From Rhodospirillaceae bacterium (GTDB taxonomy: Bacteria; Pseudomonadota; Alphaproteobacteria; Rhodospirillales; Casp-alpha2), in contig PALN01000012.1 in assembly GCA_002706405.1 (NCBI GenBank), forward strand, positions 12,237 to 58,587: DNA of 46,351 bases, in the 5' to 3' direction. Below the pieces are notes generated by a model that was not told the DNA's origin, did no database searches, and saw only the letters and a list, made by a program, of their open reading frames with translations. Made by a program: the position numbers and the translations under genes. Numbering within the stretch: the stretch's first letter is position 1; the number at the start of each line of letters is the position of its first letter. This document shows positions 17,220-25,903 of this stretch, piece after piece.

Positions 17220-17879
17220 TCAGGACCCAAAGGCCGCCAGGAACGAATGAGCAAGGAACGCCTGCTGTTCGGGGCCGTAGGCGTGGTCCGCGCCGACCGG
17301 ACAGGCACGCCGCGCCAGGCAACCGCCGGTCATGCAATCCGCGCCCGCCGCCGACCGCAGGTGACCCAGGCAGGCCGGCAGATCGAAGCCCTTTTCGCCG
17401 AAGGCATTCACGGGACAGGCCGCGAGACAGGGCCGGTCGGCACACCCGTCGCAGGGATGAGCGACCCCCGCCGGCGGCCCCAGGTCGATCACATCGGCAA
17501 ACAGCAGGGCGCCGCGGTAGCTGTGCCACAGGCCGAATTCGGGATGGACCAGGGGGCCGATGGGCGACGGCCGCAGCCTTTCCGCCCGCATCGCCCATTG
17601 CTGGAACGGATGATGCGGCGGACCGGCGAAGGGATAAACGACGCGCGCACCCAGGTCCGCCGCCGCCGGGGCCAGAACCCGCGCCGTCCAGGCATCCAGG
17701 GGATCGGGTTCGTCCCGACGGTCGGCATTAAAATGGGGCCATAGGCGCCCGCCCAAATCACCGACCAGGATCAGGGTTCCGGGTGCGCCCGGCACGGCGT
17801 CTTCCGCGGCCGGGTGGAACCCGCCGCGAACGGCAAGGCCGGTGGCCGCGATGCGGCGGTGTACCGTGGTCATATCCAT
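17220..17879 (-). CDS. 4Fe-4S cluster protein, ferredoxin-like
   Basis: 219 residues from the ATG at 17879; a TTG at 17915 is a weaker choice. The C-terminal third carries Cys-Asp-Gly-Cys-Ala-Asp-Arg-Pro-Cys-Leu-Ala-Ala-Cys-Pro (CxxCx4Cx3CP) and then a second, spread set: Cys-Leu-Gly-His, and Cys-Met-Thr-Gly-Gly-Cys-Leu-Ala-Arg-Arg-Ala-Cys-Pro. Together these could bind two [4Fe-4S] clusters, resembling the C-terminal module of epoxyqueuosine reductase QueG. The N-terminal region (Leu-Ile-Leu-Val-Gly-Asp-Leu-Gly-Gly) is not full QueG, and the protein is too short for it. Cytoplasmic; electron-transfer role inferred. It lies between the XRE regulator and dapF on the same strand. Confidence 0.8.
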   Translation of the reverse strand: MDMTTVHRRIAATGLAVRGGFHPAAEDAVPGAPGTLILVGDLGGRLWPHFNADRRDEPDPLDAWTARVLAPAAADLGARVVYPFAGPPHHPFQQWAMRAERLRPSPIGPLVHPEFGLWHSYRGALLFADVIDLGPPAGVAHPCDGCADRPCLAACPVNAFGEKGFDLPACLGHLRSAAGADCMTGGCLARRACPVGADHAYGPEQQAFLAHSFLAAFGS

Positions 17880-17933
17880 GCCTGCGTTTGTCCCCCCGGC
17901 AGGTCGAGGGGTCAAGCTTCGGCGCAGAGGGCC

Positions 17934-18332
17934 TCAAGCGGGCGTGTCTTCCGCCCGCGCCAGGGCGCGGACCGCCTCGGTCACGCTGCGCCGTACCTGT
18001 GGATCGCGGATGCGCGCAAGCTGGCGCAGGAATTCCTCGACCTCGTCCGCAAGCAGCCCTGCGGCACCGGCACCGCCGTCCGGTCCCGGCCAGACCTGAT
18101 CGGCCCCGTCAAACAGGGTTTCGGGGTCACAGTGGAAGAGCTCGGCCAGGATCACGATTTCAACGGCCTTGACCTCCGTCGTGCCCATTTCACGGTTGGC
18201 ATAGGCCTGCACGGAGATGCCGAGCGCACGGGCCGCGGTGGCGCGAGAAATACCAGACCGGCCGCGAAGGGCCTGCAGCCGCCCGCCGATATGTGAAGCC
18301 AGTTTCCCGTCGTCCGTACCGTCCGTCGTCAT
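17934..18332 (-). CDS. XRE-family helix-turn-helix regulator
   Basis: 132 residues from the ATG at 18332. A Cro/CI-type HTH spans about residues 12-65 (Leu-Gln-Ala-Leu-Arg-Gly-Arg-Ser-Gly-Ile-Ser ... Ala-Ala-Arg-Ala-Leu-Gly-Ile-Ser-Val-Gln-Ala-Tyr-Ala-Asn-Arg-Glu). The C-terminal half is an acidic Gly/Ala linker followed by a helix, possibly for oligomerisation. It is the promoter-proximal gene of the minus-strand run leading into dapF-mtaB-ftsY and faces the ffh promoter region, so it could act on either. No ligand domain is seen. Confidence 0.85.
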   Translation of the reverse strand: MTTDGTDDGKLASHIGGRLQALRGRSGISRATAARALGISVQAYANREMGTTEVKAVEIVILAELFHCDPETLFDGADQVWPGPDGGAGAAGLLADEVEEFLRQLARIRDPQVRRSVTEAVRALARAEDTPA

Positions 18333-18467
18333 CTGCCGTCCAGAAAGTCGTGCCGCACCCAAACATGTTGAAACTTTTGGTTGCATAAGAATATATATTT
18401 TTATTCCTATAGCATCGGGTCGCTTGTTCGCAAGACTTTCGAAATCACCGGGCGGGCCAGGGGACAG

Positions 18468-18496
18468 TTGACTTCCGGCATCATGGTCCATAGATT
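18468..18496 (+). promoter_or_regulatory. Predicted sigma70-type promoter of ffh
   Basis: TTGACT (18468-18473, 5/6), 17-bp spacer, TAGATT (18491-18496, 4/6). Transcription would begin near 18503, leaving a leader of about 137 nt before the ffh ATG that contains the hairpin at 18547-18575. Confidence 0.5.
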
Positions 18497-18546
18497 GCGC
18501 GCCGACATTCCACTGGGTGAACGGAGTTTTCCGTCCCGAGGGGCGA

Positions 18547-18575
18547 CGCCAGTCCGCGAGTTTCGCGCACTGGCG
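18547..18575 (+). other. Stem-loop in the ffh 5' leader
   Basis: CGCCAGT (18547-18553) pairs with ACTGGCG (18569-18575). Inside it, CGCGA (18555-18559) pairs with TCGCG (18563-18567) across one C/C mismatch, closing on the triloop GTT. Twelve base pairs in a 29-nt span is strong. A T-rich stretch (18585-18600) follows after about 10 nt, too far for a classical terminator. Function unknown: an autoregulatory leader or a processing signal is possible. Confidence 0.55.
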
Positions 18576-18639
18576 CGTTTGTCGTTGGGTTTTTGAGTTT
18601 GTGAATTGAATTTGGACTGAAAAGGGTAATCCGGCGCAC

Positions 18640-20013
18640 ATGTTCGAGTCTCTAAGCGAACGCCTGTCCGGCATTTTCGACGGCCTGAAACGACGCGGCG
18701 CCCTGAAGGAAGCCGACGTCGAAGCGGCGCTGCGCGAAATCCGCGTCGCCTTGCTTGAGGCCGACGTGGCCCTGCCCGTGGTCAAGGACTTCATCGACAG
18801 CGTCAAGGAACAGGCCGTCGGGCAAGACGTCCTGCGTTCCGTCACGCCGGGCCAGATGGTGGTCAAGATCGTCCACGACGCCCTGGTCGGGATGCTCAGC
18901 CCCGAAGATCCCGCCGACGCGGGCCTGGCGATCCACGGCAATCCGCCGCAAGCGATCCTGATGGTCGGCCTGCAGGGCTCGGGCAAGACGACGACCAGCG
19001 CCAAGATCGCCAAGCGCCTGACCGAACGCGAGAAGAAACGCGTGCTGATGGCGTCGCTCGACATCTACCGCCCGGCCGCCCAACAGCAACTGCTGGTTCT
19101 GGGCGAGCAGACCGGCGTGACCGTGATGACCCCGGTGCTGGGCGAACTGCCGGTCGCCATCGCCAACCGGGCCATGGAAACGGGCCGCCGCGAAGGCTAT
19201 GACGTGGTGATCCTGGATACCGCCGGGCGCCTGGCGCTCGACCAGGAAATGATGACCGAAGTCATTAACGTGCGGATGGCCGCCGTGCCGTCCGAGGTGC
19301 TTCTGGTCGCCGACGCCATGACCGGGCAGGACGCGGTCAATCTGGCCAAGGAATTCAACGACCGGGTCGGCATCACCGGCATCGTGCTGACCCGTGTCGA
19401 CGGTGACGGCCGCGGCGGTGCGGCCCTGTCCATGCGGTCGGTCACCGGCAAGCCGATCAAGCTGATGGGCACCGGCGAAGGCGTCGACGCCATTGACGGC
19501 TTCGACGCCAACCGCGTCGCCGGCTCGATCCTGGGCATGGGCGACGTTGTCGGCCTGGTTGAGAAGGCCTCCCAGGTCGTCGAGCAGGAAGACGCGGAAA
19601 AGCTCGCCAAGAAGATGATGAAGGGCCAGTTCACCCTTGAAGACATGGGTGAACAGTTCAAGCAGCTCCGCAAGATGGGCTCGCTGGACGGCATCTTGGG
19701 CATGCTGCCCGGTGCGGCCAAGGTCAAGAACGCCTTCAACCAGCACAACGTGGACGACAAGATGATCGCCCGCCAGGAAGCCATCATTCTGTCCATGACG
19801 CCGAAGGAACGGCGCAATCCCAAGGAAATCAACGGCTCGCGCCGCAAACGCATCGCCGCCGGTTCCGGCACCTCCGTGCCCGAGGTCAACCGGCTTCTGA
19901 AACAGCATCGCCAAATGGCCGACATGATGAAGAAAGTCGGCAAGAAGGGCGGCCTCAAGGGACTCATGGGCGGCATGCCGCCCGGCATGATGCCTCCCGG
20001 CATGCCCCGTTAA
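18640..20013 (+). CDS. ffh: Signal recognition particle GTPase Ffh
   Basis: 457 residues; binds the SRP RNA and signal sequences of nascent membrane proteins and targets them to FtsY. The NG domain has G1 [17 protein letters not shown], G3 Asp-Thr-Ala-Gly-Arg and G4 Thr-Arg-Val-Asp. The C-terminal Met-rich M domain includes [12 protein letters not shown] and ends in a Gly-Met-Pro-Pro repeat. Full length. It heads the ffh-rpsP-rimM-trmD-rplS cluster. The SRP RNA gene was not found in this window. Confidence 0.98.
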   Translation: MFESLSERLSGIFDGLKRRGALKEADVEAALREIRVALLEADVALPVVKDFIDSVKEQAVGQDVLRSVTPGQMVVKIVHDALVGMLSPEDPADAGLAIHGNPPQAILMVGLQGSGKTTTSAKIAKRLTEREKKRVLMASLDIYRPAAQQQLLVLGEQTGVTVMTPVLGELPVAIANRAMETGRREGYDVVILDTAGRLALDQEMMTEVINVRMAAVPSEVLLVADAMTGQDAVNLAKEFNDRVGITGIVLTRVDGDGRGGAALSMRSVTGKPIKLMGTGEGVDAIDGFDANRVAGSILGMGDVVGLVEKASQVVEQEDAEKLAKKMMKGQFTLEDMGEQFKQLRKMGSLDGILGMLPGAAKVKNAFNQHNVDDKMIARQEAIILSMTPKERRNPKEINGSRRKRIAAGSGTSVPEVNRLLKQHRQMADMMKKVGKKGGLKGLMGGMPPGMMPPGMPR

Positions 20014-20081
20014 CCCGAACACAAGACAACCGAACACCAACCCATTTCGAGACATCAGAACAGACAAGGAATTATCAGAAC

Positions 20082-20579
20082 ATGTCCGTGAAAATCCGAC
20101 TTGCCCGGGGCGGCGCCAAAAAGCGGCCCTATTACCACATCGTCATCGCCGACAGCCGCCGCGCGCGCGACGGCAAGTTCATCGAGCGCGTGGGCGCCTA
20201 CAACCCCATGCTGCCCAAGGACAACCCCGATCGGATCAAGCTGAACGAAGAACGCATCAAGCATTGGCTCGGCGTCGGCGCCCAGCCGACCGACCGCGTG
20301 CACCGTTTCCTGGGTGCCGCCGGCCTGACCGACGCCCGCGCGGTGCCGGAAAAGCAGACCAAGCGCGCCGCCCCCAAGCCCAAGACGGTCGAGCGCATGA
20401 AGGAACGCGAAGACAAGCTCAAGGCAGCCGAAGAAGCGGCGGCGGCGGCAGCCGCGGCCCCGGCCGAAGAGGAAGCCCCGGCGGAAGAAGCAGCGGCCGA
20501 AGCTCCGGCTGAGGAAGCACCGGCGGAAGAAGCGGCGGCGGAAGCCCCGGCAGCTGAGGAAGAGGAGACGAAGGAGTAG
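20082..20579 (+). CDS. rpsP: 30S ribosomal protein S16 with long Ala/Glu-rich tail
   Basis: 165 residues, about twice the enterobacterial length. Residues 1-85 are a normal S16 ([25 protein letters not shown]). A Lys/Arg-rich helix follows (about 90-115), then roughly 50 residues of almost only Ala, Glu and Pro built from repeated Ala-Pro-Ala-Glu-Glu units. Alphaproteobacterial S16 commonly carries such an extension. S16 binds 16S rRNA early in 30S assembly. A ribosome site AAGGA lies 11 bp upstream. Next gene rimM starts 37 bp later. Confidence 0.97.
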   Translation: MSVKIRLARGGAKKRPYYHIVIADSRRARDGKFIERVGAYNPMLPKDNPDRIKLNEERIKHWLGVGAQPTDRVHRFLGAAGLTDARAVPEKQTKRAAPKPKTVERMKEREDKLKAAEEAAAAAAAAPAEEEAPAEEAAAEAPAEEAPAEEAAAEAPAAEEEETKE

Positions 20580-20616
20580 CGGCGAAGCGCGTCACGAGCG
20601 TCAGCGGGGTCGGGCC

Positions 20617-21186
20617 ATGACGGGCGACAACGGGAAGACCGCGGAACGGGTCTGTCTTGGCGTCATCGTCGGGTCCAGGGGCCTGAAGGGCGACCTCAAG
20701 GTCAAGAGTTTCGCCCAGGTCCCGGAAGATCTCACCGCTTACGGTCCGTTGGAGGACGAAACCGGCAGCCGCCGGTTCGACCTCCGCCTGACCGGGCAAG
20801 CCAAGGGCGTTCTGATTGCCCGCGCCGAGGGGATCGGCGACCGCACGGCGGCGGACAAGCTGAAGGGCCTGCGTCTTTTCGTGGACCGTGACCGGCTACC
20901 GCCCCCCGATGAAGACGAATTCTATTATTCGGACTTGGTCGGGCTGACGGTCGAAGCGCCCCAAGGCAATCTGGGTACGGTGCGCCAGGTTTTCGATTTC
21001 GGTGCCGGCGACGTCTTGGAGATCGCGGGCGGGGATTTCGGAACGGTCATGGTGCCCTTTACCCAGGCCATCGTGCCGGTGGTCGATCTGGAAGGCGGCC
21101 GGCTGGTGGTGGATCCGCCGGACGGGTTGCTGGACGACACCGGAGCGGACGGAAGCGGGCAGGACGATAACGGACGGGACGCGTGA
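20617..21186 (+). CDS. rimM: Ribosome maturation factor RimM
   Basis: 189 residues; assists maturation of the 30S head by binding S19 and pre-16S rRNA. The N-terminal RimM domain opens [14 protein letters not shown], and the C-terminal PRC-barrel has [10 protein letters not shown] and Met-Val-Pro-Phe-Thr. About 20 extra acidic residues (Asp/Gly-rich) end the protein. Its stop overlaps the trmD start (TGATG), showing tight coupling in the usual rpsP-rimM-trmD-rplS order. Confidence 0.95.
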   Translation: MTGDNGKTAERVCLGVIVGSRGLKGDLKVKSFAQVPEDLTAYGPLEDETGSRRFDLRLTGQAKGVLIARAEGIGDRTAADKLKGLRLFVDRDRLPPPDEDEFYYSDLVGLTVEAPQGNLGTVRQVFDFGAGDVLEIAGGDFGTVMVPFTQAIVPVVDLEGGRLVVDPPDGLLDDTGADGSGQDDNGRDA

Positions 21187-21884
21187 TGAGCGGTTGGACG
21201 GCCAAGGTACTGACGATCTTCCCGGAAATGTTCCCGGGACCGCTTGGTTGTTCGCTTGCCGGAACGGCGCTTGAAAAGGGCATCTGGGCCCTGGAAACGG
21301 TGGACATTCGCGACTTTGCAAGCGATAAACACCGCTCCGTGGACGATGCCCCCTTTGGCGGCGGCCCCGGCATGGTGATGCGGCCCGATGTGGTCGACGG
21401 CGCCATCCGGAGCGCCCGGGACGGGAACGCGGATCTGCCGTTCATCTATCTGACCCCCCGGGGCCGACCGTTGGGTCAGAAACGGGTGGCGGAATTGGCG
21501 GCGGGGCCTGGGGTGATCCTGCTGTGCGGCCGTTTCGAGGGCGTCGATCAGCGGGTGCTGGAGGCCCAGGACGCGGAAGAGATATCGCTCGGTGATTTCG
21601 TCCTGTCGGGGGGCGAGCCGGCGGCCCTGGTGGTGTTGGATGCCTGCCTTCGTTTGTTGCCGGGGGTGATGGGCAAGGATGCATCGCTGGAGGAAGAGAG
21701 TTTCGAGCGGGGATTGCTGGAGTATCCCCACTACACGCGGCCCCAGGAATGGCAGGGCCGCAAGGTGCCGGAGGTTCTGGTTTCCGGGCACCACGAAAAG
21801 ATAGCAACCTGGCGCCAGCGCCAGGCGGAAGAAATCACCCGCGAACGGCGGCCCGATCTTTGGGCCGAGCACGAGCGGACCTAG
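21186..21884 (+). CDS. trmD: tRNA (guanine37-N1)-methyltransferase TrmD
   Basis: 232 residues from the ATG at 21186, which overlaps the rimM stop; a GTG at 21183 directly before it is an alternative. SPOUT-fold enzyme that makes m1G37 from S-adenosylmethionine and prevents +1 frameshifting. Seen: [10 protein letters not shown] at the start, [13 protein letters not shown], the knot region [11 protein letters not shown], and [11 protein letters not shown]. Full length. Confidence 0.97.
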   Translation: MSGWTAKVLTIFPEMFPGPLGCSLAGTALEKGIWALETVDIRDFASDKHRSVDDAPFGGGPGMVMRPDVVDGAIRSARDGNADLPFIYLTPRGRPLGQKRVAELAAGPGVILLCGRFEGVDQRVLEAQDAEEISLGDFVLSGGEPAALVVLDACLRLLPGVMGKDASLEEESFERGLLEYPHYTRPQEWQGRKVPEVLVSGHHEKIATWRQRQAEEITRERRPDLWAEHERT

Positions 21885-21929
21885 GAATTGCCGGCGACGG
21901 CAGAGCGTTTGTAAGGAAAGGTTTGAACC

Positions 21930-22418
21930 ATGAACGTGATTGAACAACTGGATCAGGAACAGATGGCCCGCCTGACCGGCGACAAGGAAATGCCGAAGTT
22001 CGCCCCGGGCGACACGATCCGCGTCAACGTGCGCGTCGTCGAAGGCGAGCGGACCCGTCTGCAGGCCTTCGAAGGCGTATGCATCGCGCGCAAGAACGCG
22101 GGCGTCAACTCGGCCTTCACCGTGCGCAAGCTGAGCTACGGCGAAGGTGTGGAACGTGTGTTCCCGGTGTATTCCCCGAACGTCGACTCGGTCGAAGTCG
22201 TGCGCCGTGGTGACGTCCGCCGGGCCAAGCTGTACTATCTCCGGGGCCTGACCGGTAAGGCCGCCCGTATCGCTGAAAAGACCGACGGGTTCTCCGGCAA
22301 GGTGTCGCAGGAAGAAAAGCGGGTCGCGCGTGAAGCCAAGGCCAACCGCGACGAAGCGTCGAATAAAAAAGGCGGCAAGAAAAAGTCCGTCGACCAGGAA
22401 GCCACGACCGAGGAATAA
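21930..22418 (+). CDS. rplS: 50S ribosomal protein L19 with charged C-terminal extension
   Basis: 162 residues. Residues 1-115 match L19 ([40 protein letters not shown]). The remaining 45 residues are a Lys/Glu/Ala-rich tail, commonly found in alphaproteobacteria. L19 sits at the 30S-50S interface. A strong ribosome site (AAGGAAAGG) precedes the ATG. Last gene of the translation cluster before leuC. Confidence 0.97.
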   Translation: MNVIEQLDQEQMARLTGDKEMPKFAPGDTIRVNVRVVEGERTRLQAFEGVCIARKNAGVNSAFTVRKLSYGEGVERVFPVYSPNVDSVEVVRRGDVRRAKLYYLRGLTGKAARIAEKTDGFSGKVSQEEKRVAREAKANRDEASNKKGGKKKSVDQEATTEE

Positions 22419-22569
22419 TTCCCAAGGGGCAACCCAGGGAAGCTTTCCAAGGTTGGCACGCAGGACCCGGCTTGTTCCGGTCGGGTCGGCGCGCCACATA
22501 TAAAAAACCTAAGGAACCGCAGCGCCGTCGGGGGCCGGCGTTCGTGCACACGTCGGAGGACACATACCC

Positions 22570-23970
22570 ATGGCACAACCGAAAACGCTGTTCGAGAAGA
22601 TCTGGGACAGCCATCTGGTCGAAGTACAGGAAGACGGCACCTGCCTGCTGTACATCGACCGTCATCTGACCCACGAGGTCACCAGCCCCCAGGCATTCGA
22701 AGGTCTGCGTAACGCCGGCCGCAAGGTCCGCCGCCCGGACCTGACGCTTGCGGTCGCCGACCACAACGTGCCGACCAAGCGCGGCGAAACCATCGACAAT
22801 CCGGAATCGGCGCTGCAGCTGGAAATGCTGACCAAGAACTGCGCGGAATTCGGTGTTCCCCTGTTCGACATGGGTGACGTCCGCCAGGGCATCGTCCACG
22901 TGATCGGCCCGGAACAGGGCTTCACCCTGCCCGGCACGACCATCGTCTGCGGCGACAGCCACACGGCGACCCACGGCGCGTTCGGGGCGCTTGCCTTCGG
23001 CATCGGCACGTCCGAAGTCGAACACGTGATGGCGACCCAGACGCTGCTGCAATCGCCGCTGAAGAACATGCGCATCACGGTCGAGGGCGATCTGCCCTTC
23101 GGCTGCACGGCCAAGGACCTGATCCTGGCCATCATCGGTAAGATCGGCACCGCCGGCGGCACCGGCCACGTCATCGAATACGCCGGCAAGGCGATCCGCG
23201 ACCTGTCCATGGAAGGCCGCATGACCGTGTCCAACATGACCATCGAAGGCGGTGCCCGCGCCGGCCTGATCGCGCCGGACGAAACCACGTTCGAATACCT
23301 GAAGGGCCGTCCCATGTCGCCCAAGGGCGCGACCTGGGAAGCGGCCCTGGCCTACTGGAAGACGCTGCCCTCGGACGAGGGGGCGACCTACCAGAAGGAA
23401 GTCACCATGGACGCCTCCCATATCGAGCCGCAGGTCACCTGGGGCACCAGCCCGGAAGACGTGGTGCCGATTTCCGCGGTCGTTCCCGGACCCGGCGATT
23501 TCGCCAATCCGGACAAGCAGGAATCGGTCAAGATGGCCCTGGAGTACATGGGCCTGGAGCCGGGCACCCGCATGGAAGACATCAAGATCGACTACATGTT
23601 CGTGGGTTCCTGCACCAACGGGCGGATCGAAGACATCCGCGCGGTCGCCGAAGTGGCCAAGGGCAAAAAGGTCGCCGACCATGTGACGGCCCTGGTCGTT
23701 CCCGGATCGGGTCTGGTCAAGGAACAGGCGGAACAGGAAGGCCTGGACAAGATCCTGCTCGAAGCCGGTTTCGAATGGCGCGAGCCGGGCTGTTCCATGT
23801 GCCTGGCCATGAACGAGGACAGAGTGCCCGCGGGCATGCGCTGCGCCTCCACGTCGAACCGCAACTTCAAGGGCCGCCAGGGTGCCGGTGCGCGCACCCA
23901 TCTGGTCAGCCCCGCGATGGCGGCCGCCGCGGCCGTTTCCGGCCATCTGGCCGACGTGCGCAAGTTCTGA
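22570..23970 (+). CDS. leuC: 3-isopropylmalate dehydratase large subunit
   Basis: 466 residues; with LeuD isomerises 2-isopropylmalate to 3-isopropylmalate in leucine synthesis. Aconitase-type [4Fe-4S] ligands are visible as Gly-Ser-Cys-Thr-Asn-Gly-Arg and Cys-Ser-Met-Cys-Leu-Ala-Met-Asn near the C-terminal part. The N terminus [10 protein letters not shown] is typical. Ribosome site CGGAGG lies 10 bp upstream. The 151-bp gap from rplS holds an AT-rich CATATAAAAAA stretch (about 22496-22506) that may be part of a leu promoter; no leader peptide rich in Leu codons was seen. Confidence 0.98.
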   Translation: MAQPKTLFEKIWDSHLVEVQEDGTCLLYIDRHLTHEVTSPQAFEGLRNAGRKVRRPDLTLAVADHNVPTKRGETIDNPESALQLEMLTKNCAEFGVPLFDMGDVRQGIVHVIGPEQGFTLPGTTIVCGDSHTATHGAFGALAFGIGTSEVEHVMATQTLLQSPLKNMRITVEGDLPFGCTAKDLILAIIGKIGTAGGTGHVIEYAGKAIRDLSMEGRMTVSNMTIEGGARAGLIAPDETTFEYLKGRPMSPKGATWEAALAYWKTLPSDEGATYQKEVTMDASHIEPQVTWGTSPEDVVPISAVVPGPGDFANPDKQESVKMALEYMGLEPGTRMEDIKIDYMFVGSCTNGRIEDIRAVAEVAKGKKVADHVTALVVPGSGLVKEQAEQEGLDKILLEAGFEWREPGCSMCLAMNEDRVPAGMRCASTSNRNFKGRQGAGARTHLVSPAMAAAAAVSGHLADVRKF

Positions 23971-23997
23971 CCCCCGTTCGCAGAAGGATTCGTTCAA

Positions 23998-24624
23998 ATG
24001 GAAAAATTCACCAAGCTGACGGGTGTTGCCGCCCCCATGGACATGATCAACATCGACACCGATATGATCATCCCCAAGCAGTTCCTGAAAACCGTCAAAC
24101 GCGACGGCCTCGGCAAGAACCTGTTTCATGAAATGCGGTATCTGGCCGACGGCACGGAGAACCCGGATTTCGTGCTCAACAAGCCGGCCTACCGGAATGC
24201 CGAGATCATCGTCGCCGGCGACAACTTCGGCTGCGGCTCGTCCCGTGAACACGCCCCCTGGGCGCTCAAGGACTTCGGCGTCAAATGCGTGATCTCCACG
24301 TCTTTTGCCGACATCTTCTACAACAACAGCTTCAAGAACGGCATGCTGCTCATCAAGGTGTCCAAGGAAAACCTGGACAAATTGATGGACGATGCCAGCC
24401 GGGGTGCCAACGCGACCCTGACCATCGATCTGGAAAACCAGACCATTTCCGGACCTGATGGCGGGGAAATCTCGTTCGACATCGATCCCTTCAAGAAGCA
24501 TTGCCTGATCAACGGCCTGGACGACATCGGCCTGACCGAACAGAAGGTGAAGAAGATCGACAGCTTCGAGGAAAGCCGTGAAGCGGCCCAGCCCTGGATC
24601 GCCAACGCCGCGACCGTCGGCTGA
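23998..24624 (+). CDS. leuD: 3-isopropylmalate dehydratase small subunit
   Basis: 208 residues; supplies the swivelling domain of the LeuCD isomerase. The signature [15 protein letters not shown] and the segment Asp-Met-Ile-Ile-Pro-Lys-Gln-Phe-Leu are present. It lies 27 bp after leuC with its own AGAAGG ribosome site and 43 bp before leuB. Normal length. Confidence 0.97.
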   Translation: MEKFTKLTGVAAPMDMINIDTDMIIPKQFLKTVKRDGLGKNLFHEMRYLADGTENPDFVLNKPAYRNAEIIVAGDNFGCGSSREHAPWALKDFGVKCVISTSFADIFYNNSFKNGMLLIKVSKENLDKLMDDASRGANATLTIDLENQTISGPDGGEISFDIDPFKKHCLINGLDDIGLTEQKVKKIDSFEESREAAQPWIANAATVG

Positions 24625-24667
24625 TCCCGCCTCACCGGCCTGAAATCAAAAAAACGAGGAAACAGCC

Positions 24668-25777
24668 ATGGCTGCCAACAAGAAACTGCTGATGCTGCCC
24701 GGCGACGGCATCGGCCCCGAAGTGATGAAACAGGTTCAGACAATCATCGATTGGATGGACAAACGCCGCCACGTCTCGTTCGACGTGGCGGAGGACGTGG
24801 TCGGCGGCGCCGCCATCGACAAATACGGCCAACCCCTTGGCGACAACACCCTGGCCGATGCCATGGCGGTGGATGCCGTGCTGCTGGGGGCCGTCGGCGG
24901 CCCCAAGTGGGACAACGTCGCCCGCGACCTGCGCCCGGAAATGGGGCTGTTGACCCTGCGCAAGGAAATGGACCTTTACGCCAACCTGCGCCCGGCGACG
25001 GTCCTGCCGGCCATGGCCAAGGCGTCGAGCCTGAAGGAAGAGCTGGTGTCCGGCCTGGACATGCTGATCGTCCGTGAACTGACCGGCGGCGTCTATTTCG
25101 GCAAGCCGCGCGGCATCGAGACCCTGGCCGACGGCAGCCGCAAGGCCGTCGACACCCAGGTCTATTCGGAAGGCGAGATCGAACGCGTCTGCCGCCTGGC
25201 TTTCGAGCTGGCCGGCAAGCGGTCGGGCAAGCTGCATTCCGTGGAAAAGGCCAACGTCATGGAGACCGGCGTGCTGTGGCGCGCCATCGCCACCGAAGTC
25301 GGCAAGGATTTCCCCGACATCGAGCTGCATCACATGTACGCGGACAACTGCGCCATGCAATTGGTGCGTCAGCCCAAGCAGTTCGACGTGATCGTCACCG
25401 ACAACCTGTTCGGCGATATCCTGTCCGATTGCGCGGCCATGCTCACGGGCTCGCTCGGCATGCTGCCCTCGGCCTCCTTGGGGGCCGCCGACAGCGACGG
25501 ACGGCGCAAGGCCCTGTACGAACCGGTGCACGGCTCCGCCCCTGACATCGCCGGTCAGGGCATCGCCAATCCGATGGCCATGATTCAGTCCTTCGCCATG
25601 TGCCTGAGATACTCTTTCGACATGGGCGAGGATGCGGACCTGATCGAACAGGCCTGCAAGAACGTGCTGGATGCGGGCCTGCGGACCGCCGACATCATGG
25701 AAGCCGGGATGAATAAAATCTCGACCACCCAGATGGGCGACAGTCTGGCCAAGGAACTGGACAAACTGGCCGCCTGA
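24668..25777 (+). CDS. leuB: 3-isopropylmalate dehydrogenase
   Basis: 369 residues; NAD-dependent oxidative decarboxylation of 3-isopropylmalate in leucine synthesis. Seen: Leu-Pro-Gly-Asp-Gly-Ile-Gly-Pro-Glu at the N terminus, [12 protein letters not shown], the metal/substrate site [10 protein letters not shown], and the NAD-binding [12 protein letters not shown]. Ribosome site GAGGAAA. It closes the leuCDB run; no good terminator is seen behind it. Confidence 0.98.
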   Translation: MAANKKLLMLPGDGIGPEVMKQVQTIIDWMDKRRHVSFDVAEDVVGGAAIDKYGQPLGDNTLADAMAVDAVLLGAVGGPKWDNVARDLRPEMGLLTLRKEMDLYANLRPATVLPAMAKASSLKEELVSGLDMLIVRELTGGVYFGKPRGIETLADGSRKAVDTQVYSEGEIERVCRLAFELAGKRSGKLHSVEKANVMETGVLWRAIATEVGKDFPDIELHHMYADNCAMQLVRQPKQFDVIVTDNLFGDILSDCAAMLTGSLGMLPSASLGAADSDGRRKALYEPVHGSAPDIAGQGIANPMAMIQSFAMCLRYSFDMGEDADLIEQACKNVLDAGLRTADIMEAGMNKISTTQMGDSLAKELDKLAA

Positions 25778-25862
25778 CGGCGGCGGTCACAGTTGATAGT
25801 GTCCCACGTCACAGCCTGCGAACACGCCACCGCTTAGGTTACACCCTTATAAGATTCGGCAC

Positions 25863-25886
25863 CGGCGCGCCCACCCCGGCGCGCCG
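25863..25886 (+). other. GC-rich stem-loop before the histidine kinase gene
   Basis: CGGCGCGCC (25863-25871) and GGCGCGCCG (25878-25886) form a perfect 9-bp stem with the loop CACCCC. It ends 6 bp before the GAGGGG ribosome site of the kinase gene. No U-run follows. It may be a weak leuB terminator or a structured leader that limits translation. Confidence 0.45.
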
Positions 25887-25903
25887 CAGCCGAGGGGTTG
25901 AGC

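Larger units (their letters stand above)
18333..18639. other. 307-bp divergent intergenic region between XRE regulator and ffh
   Basis: It holds no convincing protein gene. Its XRE-proximal part (about 18365-18415) is AT-rich and includes TTGAAA (18368) followed 17 bp later by ATATAT, a possible second plus-strand promoter. The ffh-proximal part holds the promoter at 18468-18496 and the hairpin at 18547-18575. A short plus-strand ORF (18381-18596) has no ribosome site and atypical composition, and is judged spurious. Confidence 0.6.

Noticed and set aside
18640..20013. Search for the SRP RNA gene next to ffh
   Set aside because: The conserved GGTCCGGAAGGAAGCAG-type loop was not found in the flanks on either strand.
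22117..24501. 794-codon minus-strand open frame opposite rplS, leuC and leuD
   Set aside because: It is a shadow of certain plus-strand genes, a common effect of high GC at third positions; its translation is His/Gly/Asp-rich and matches no family.
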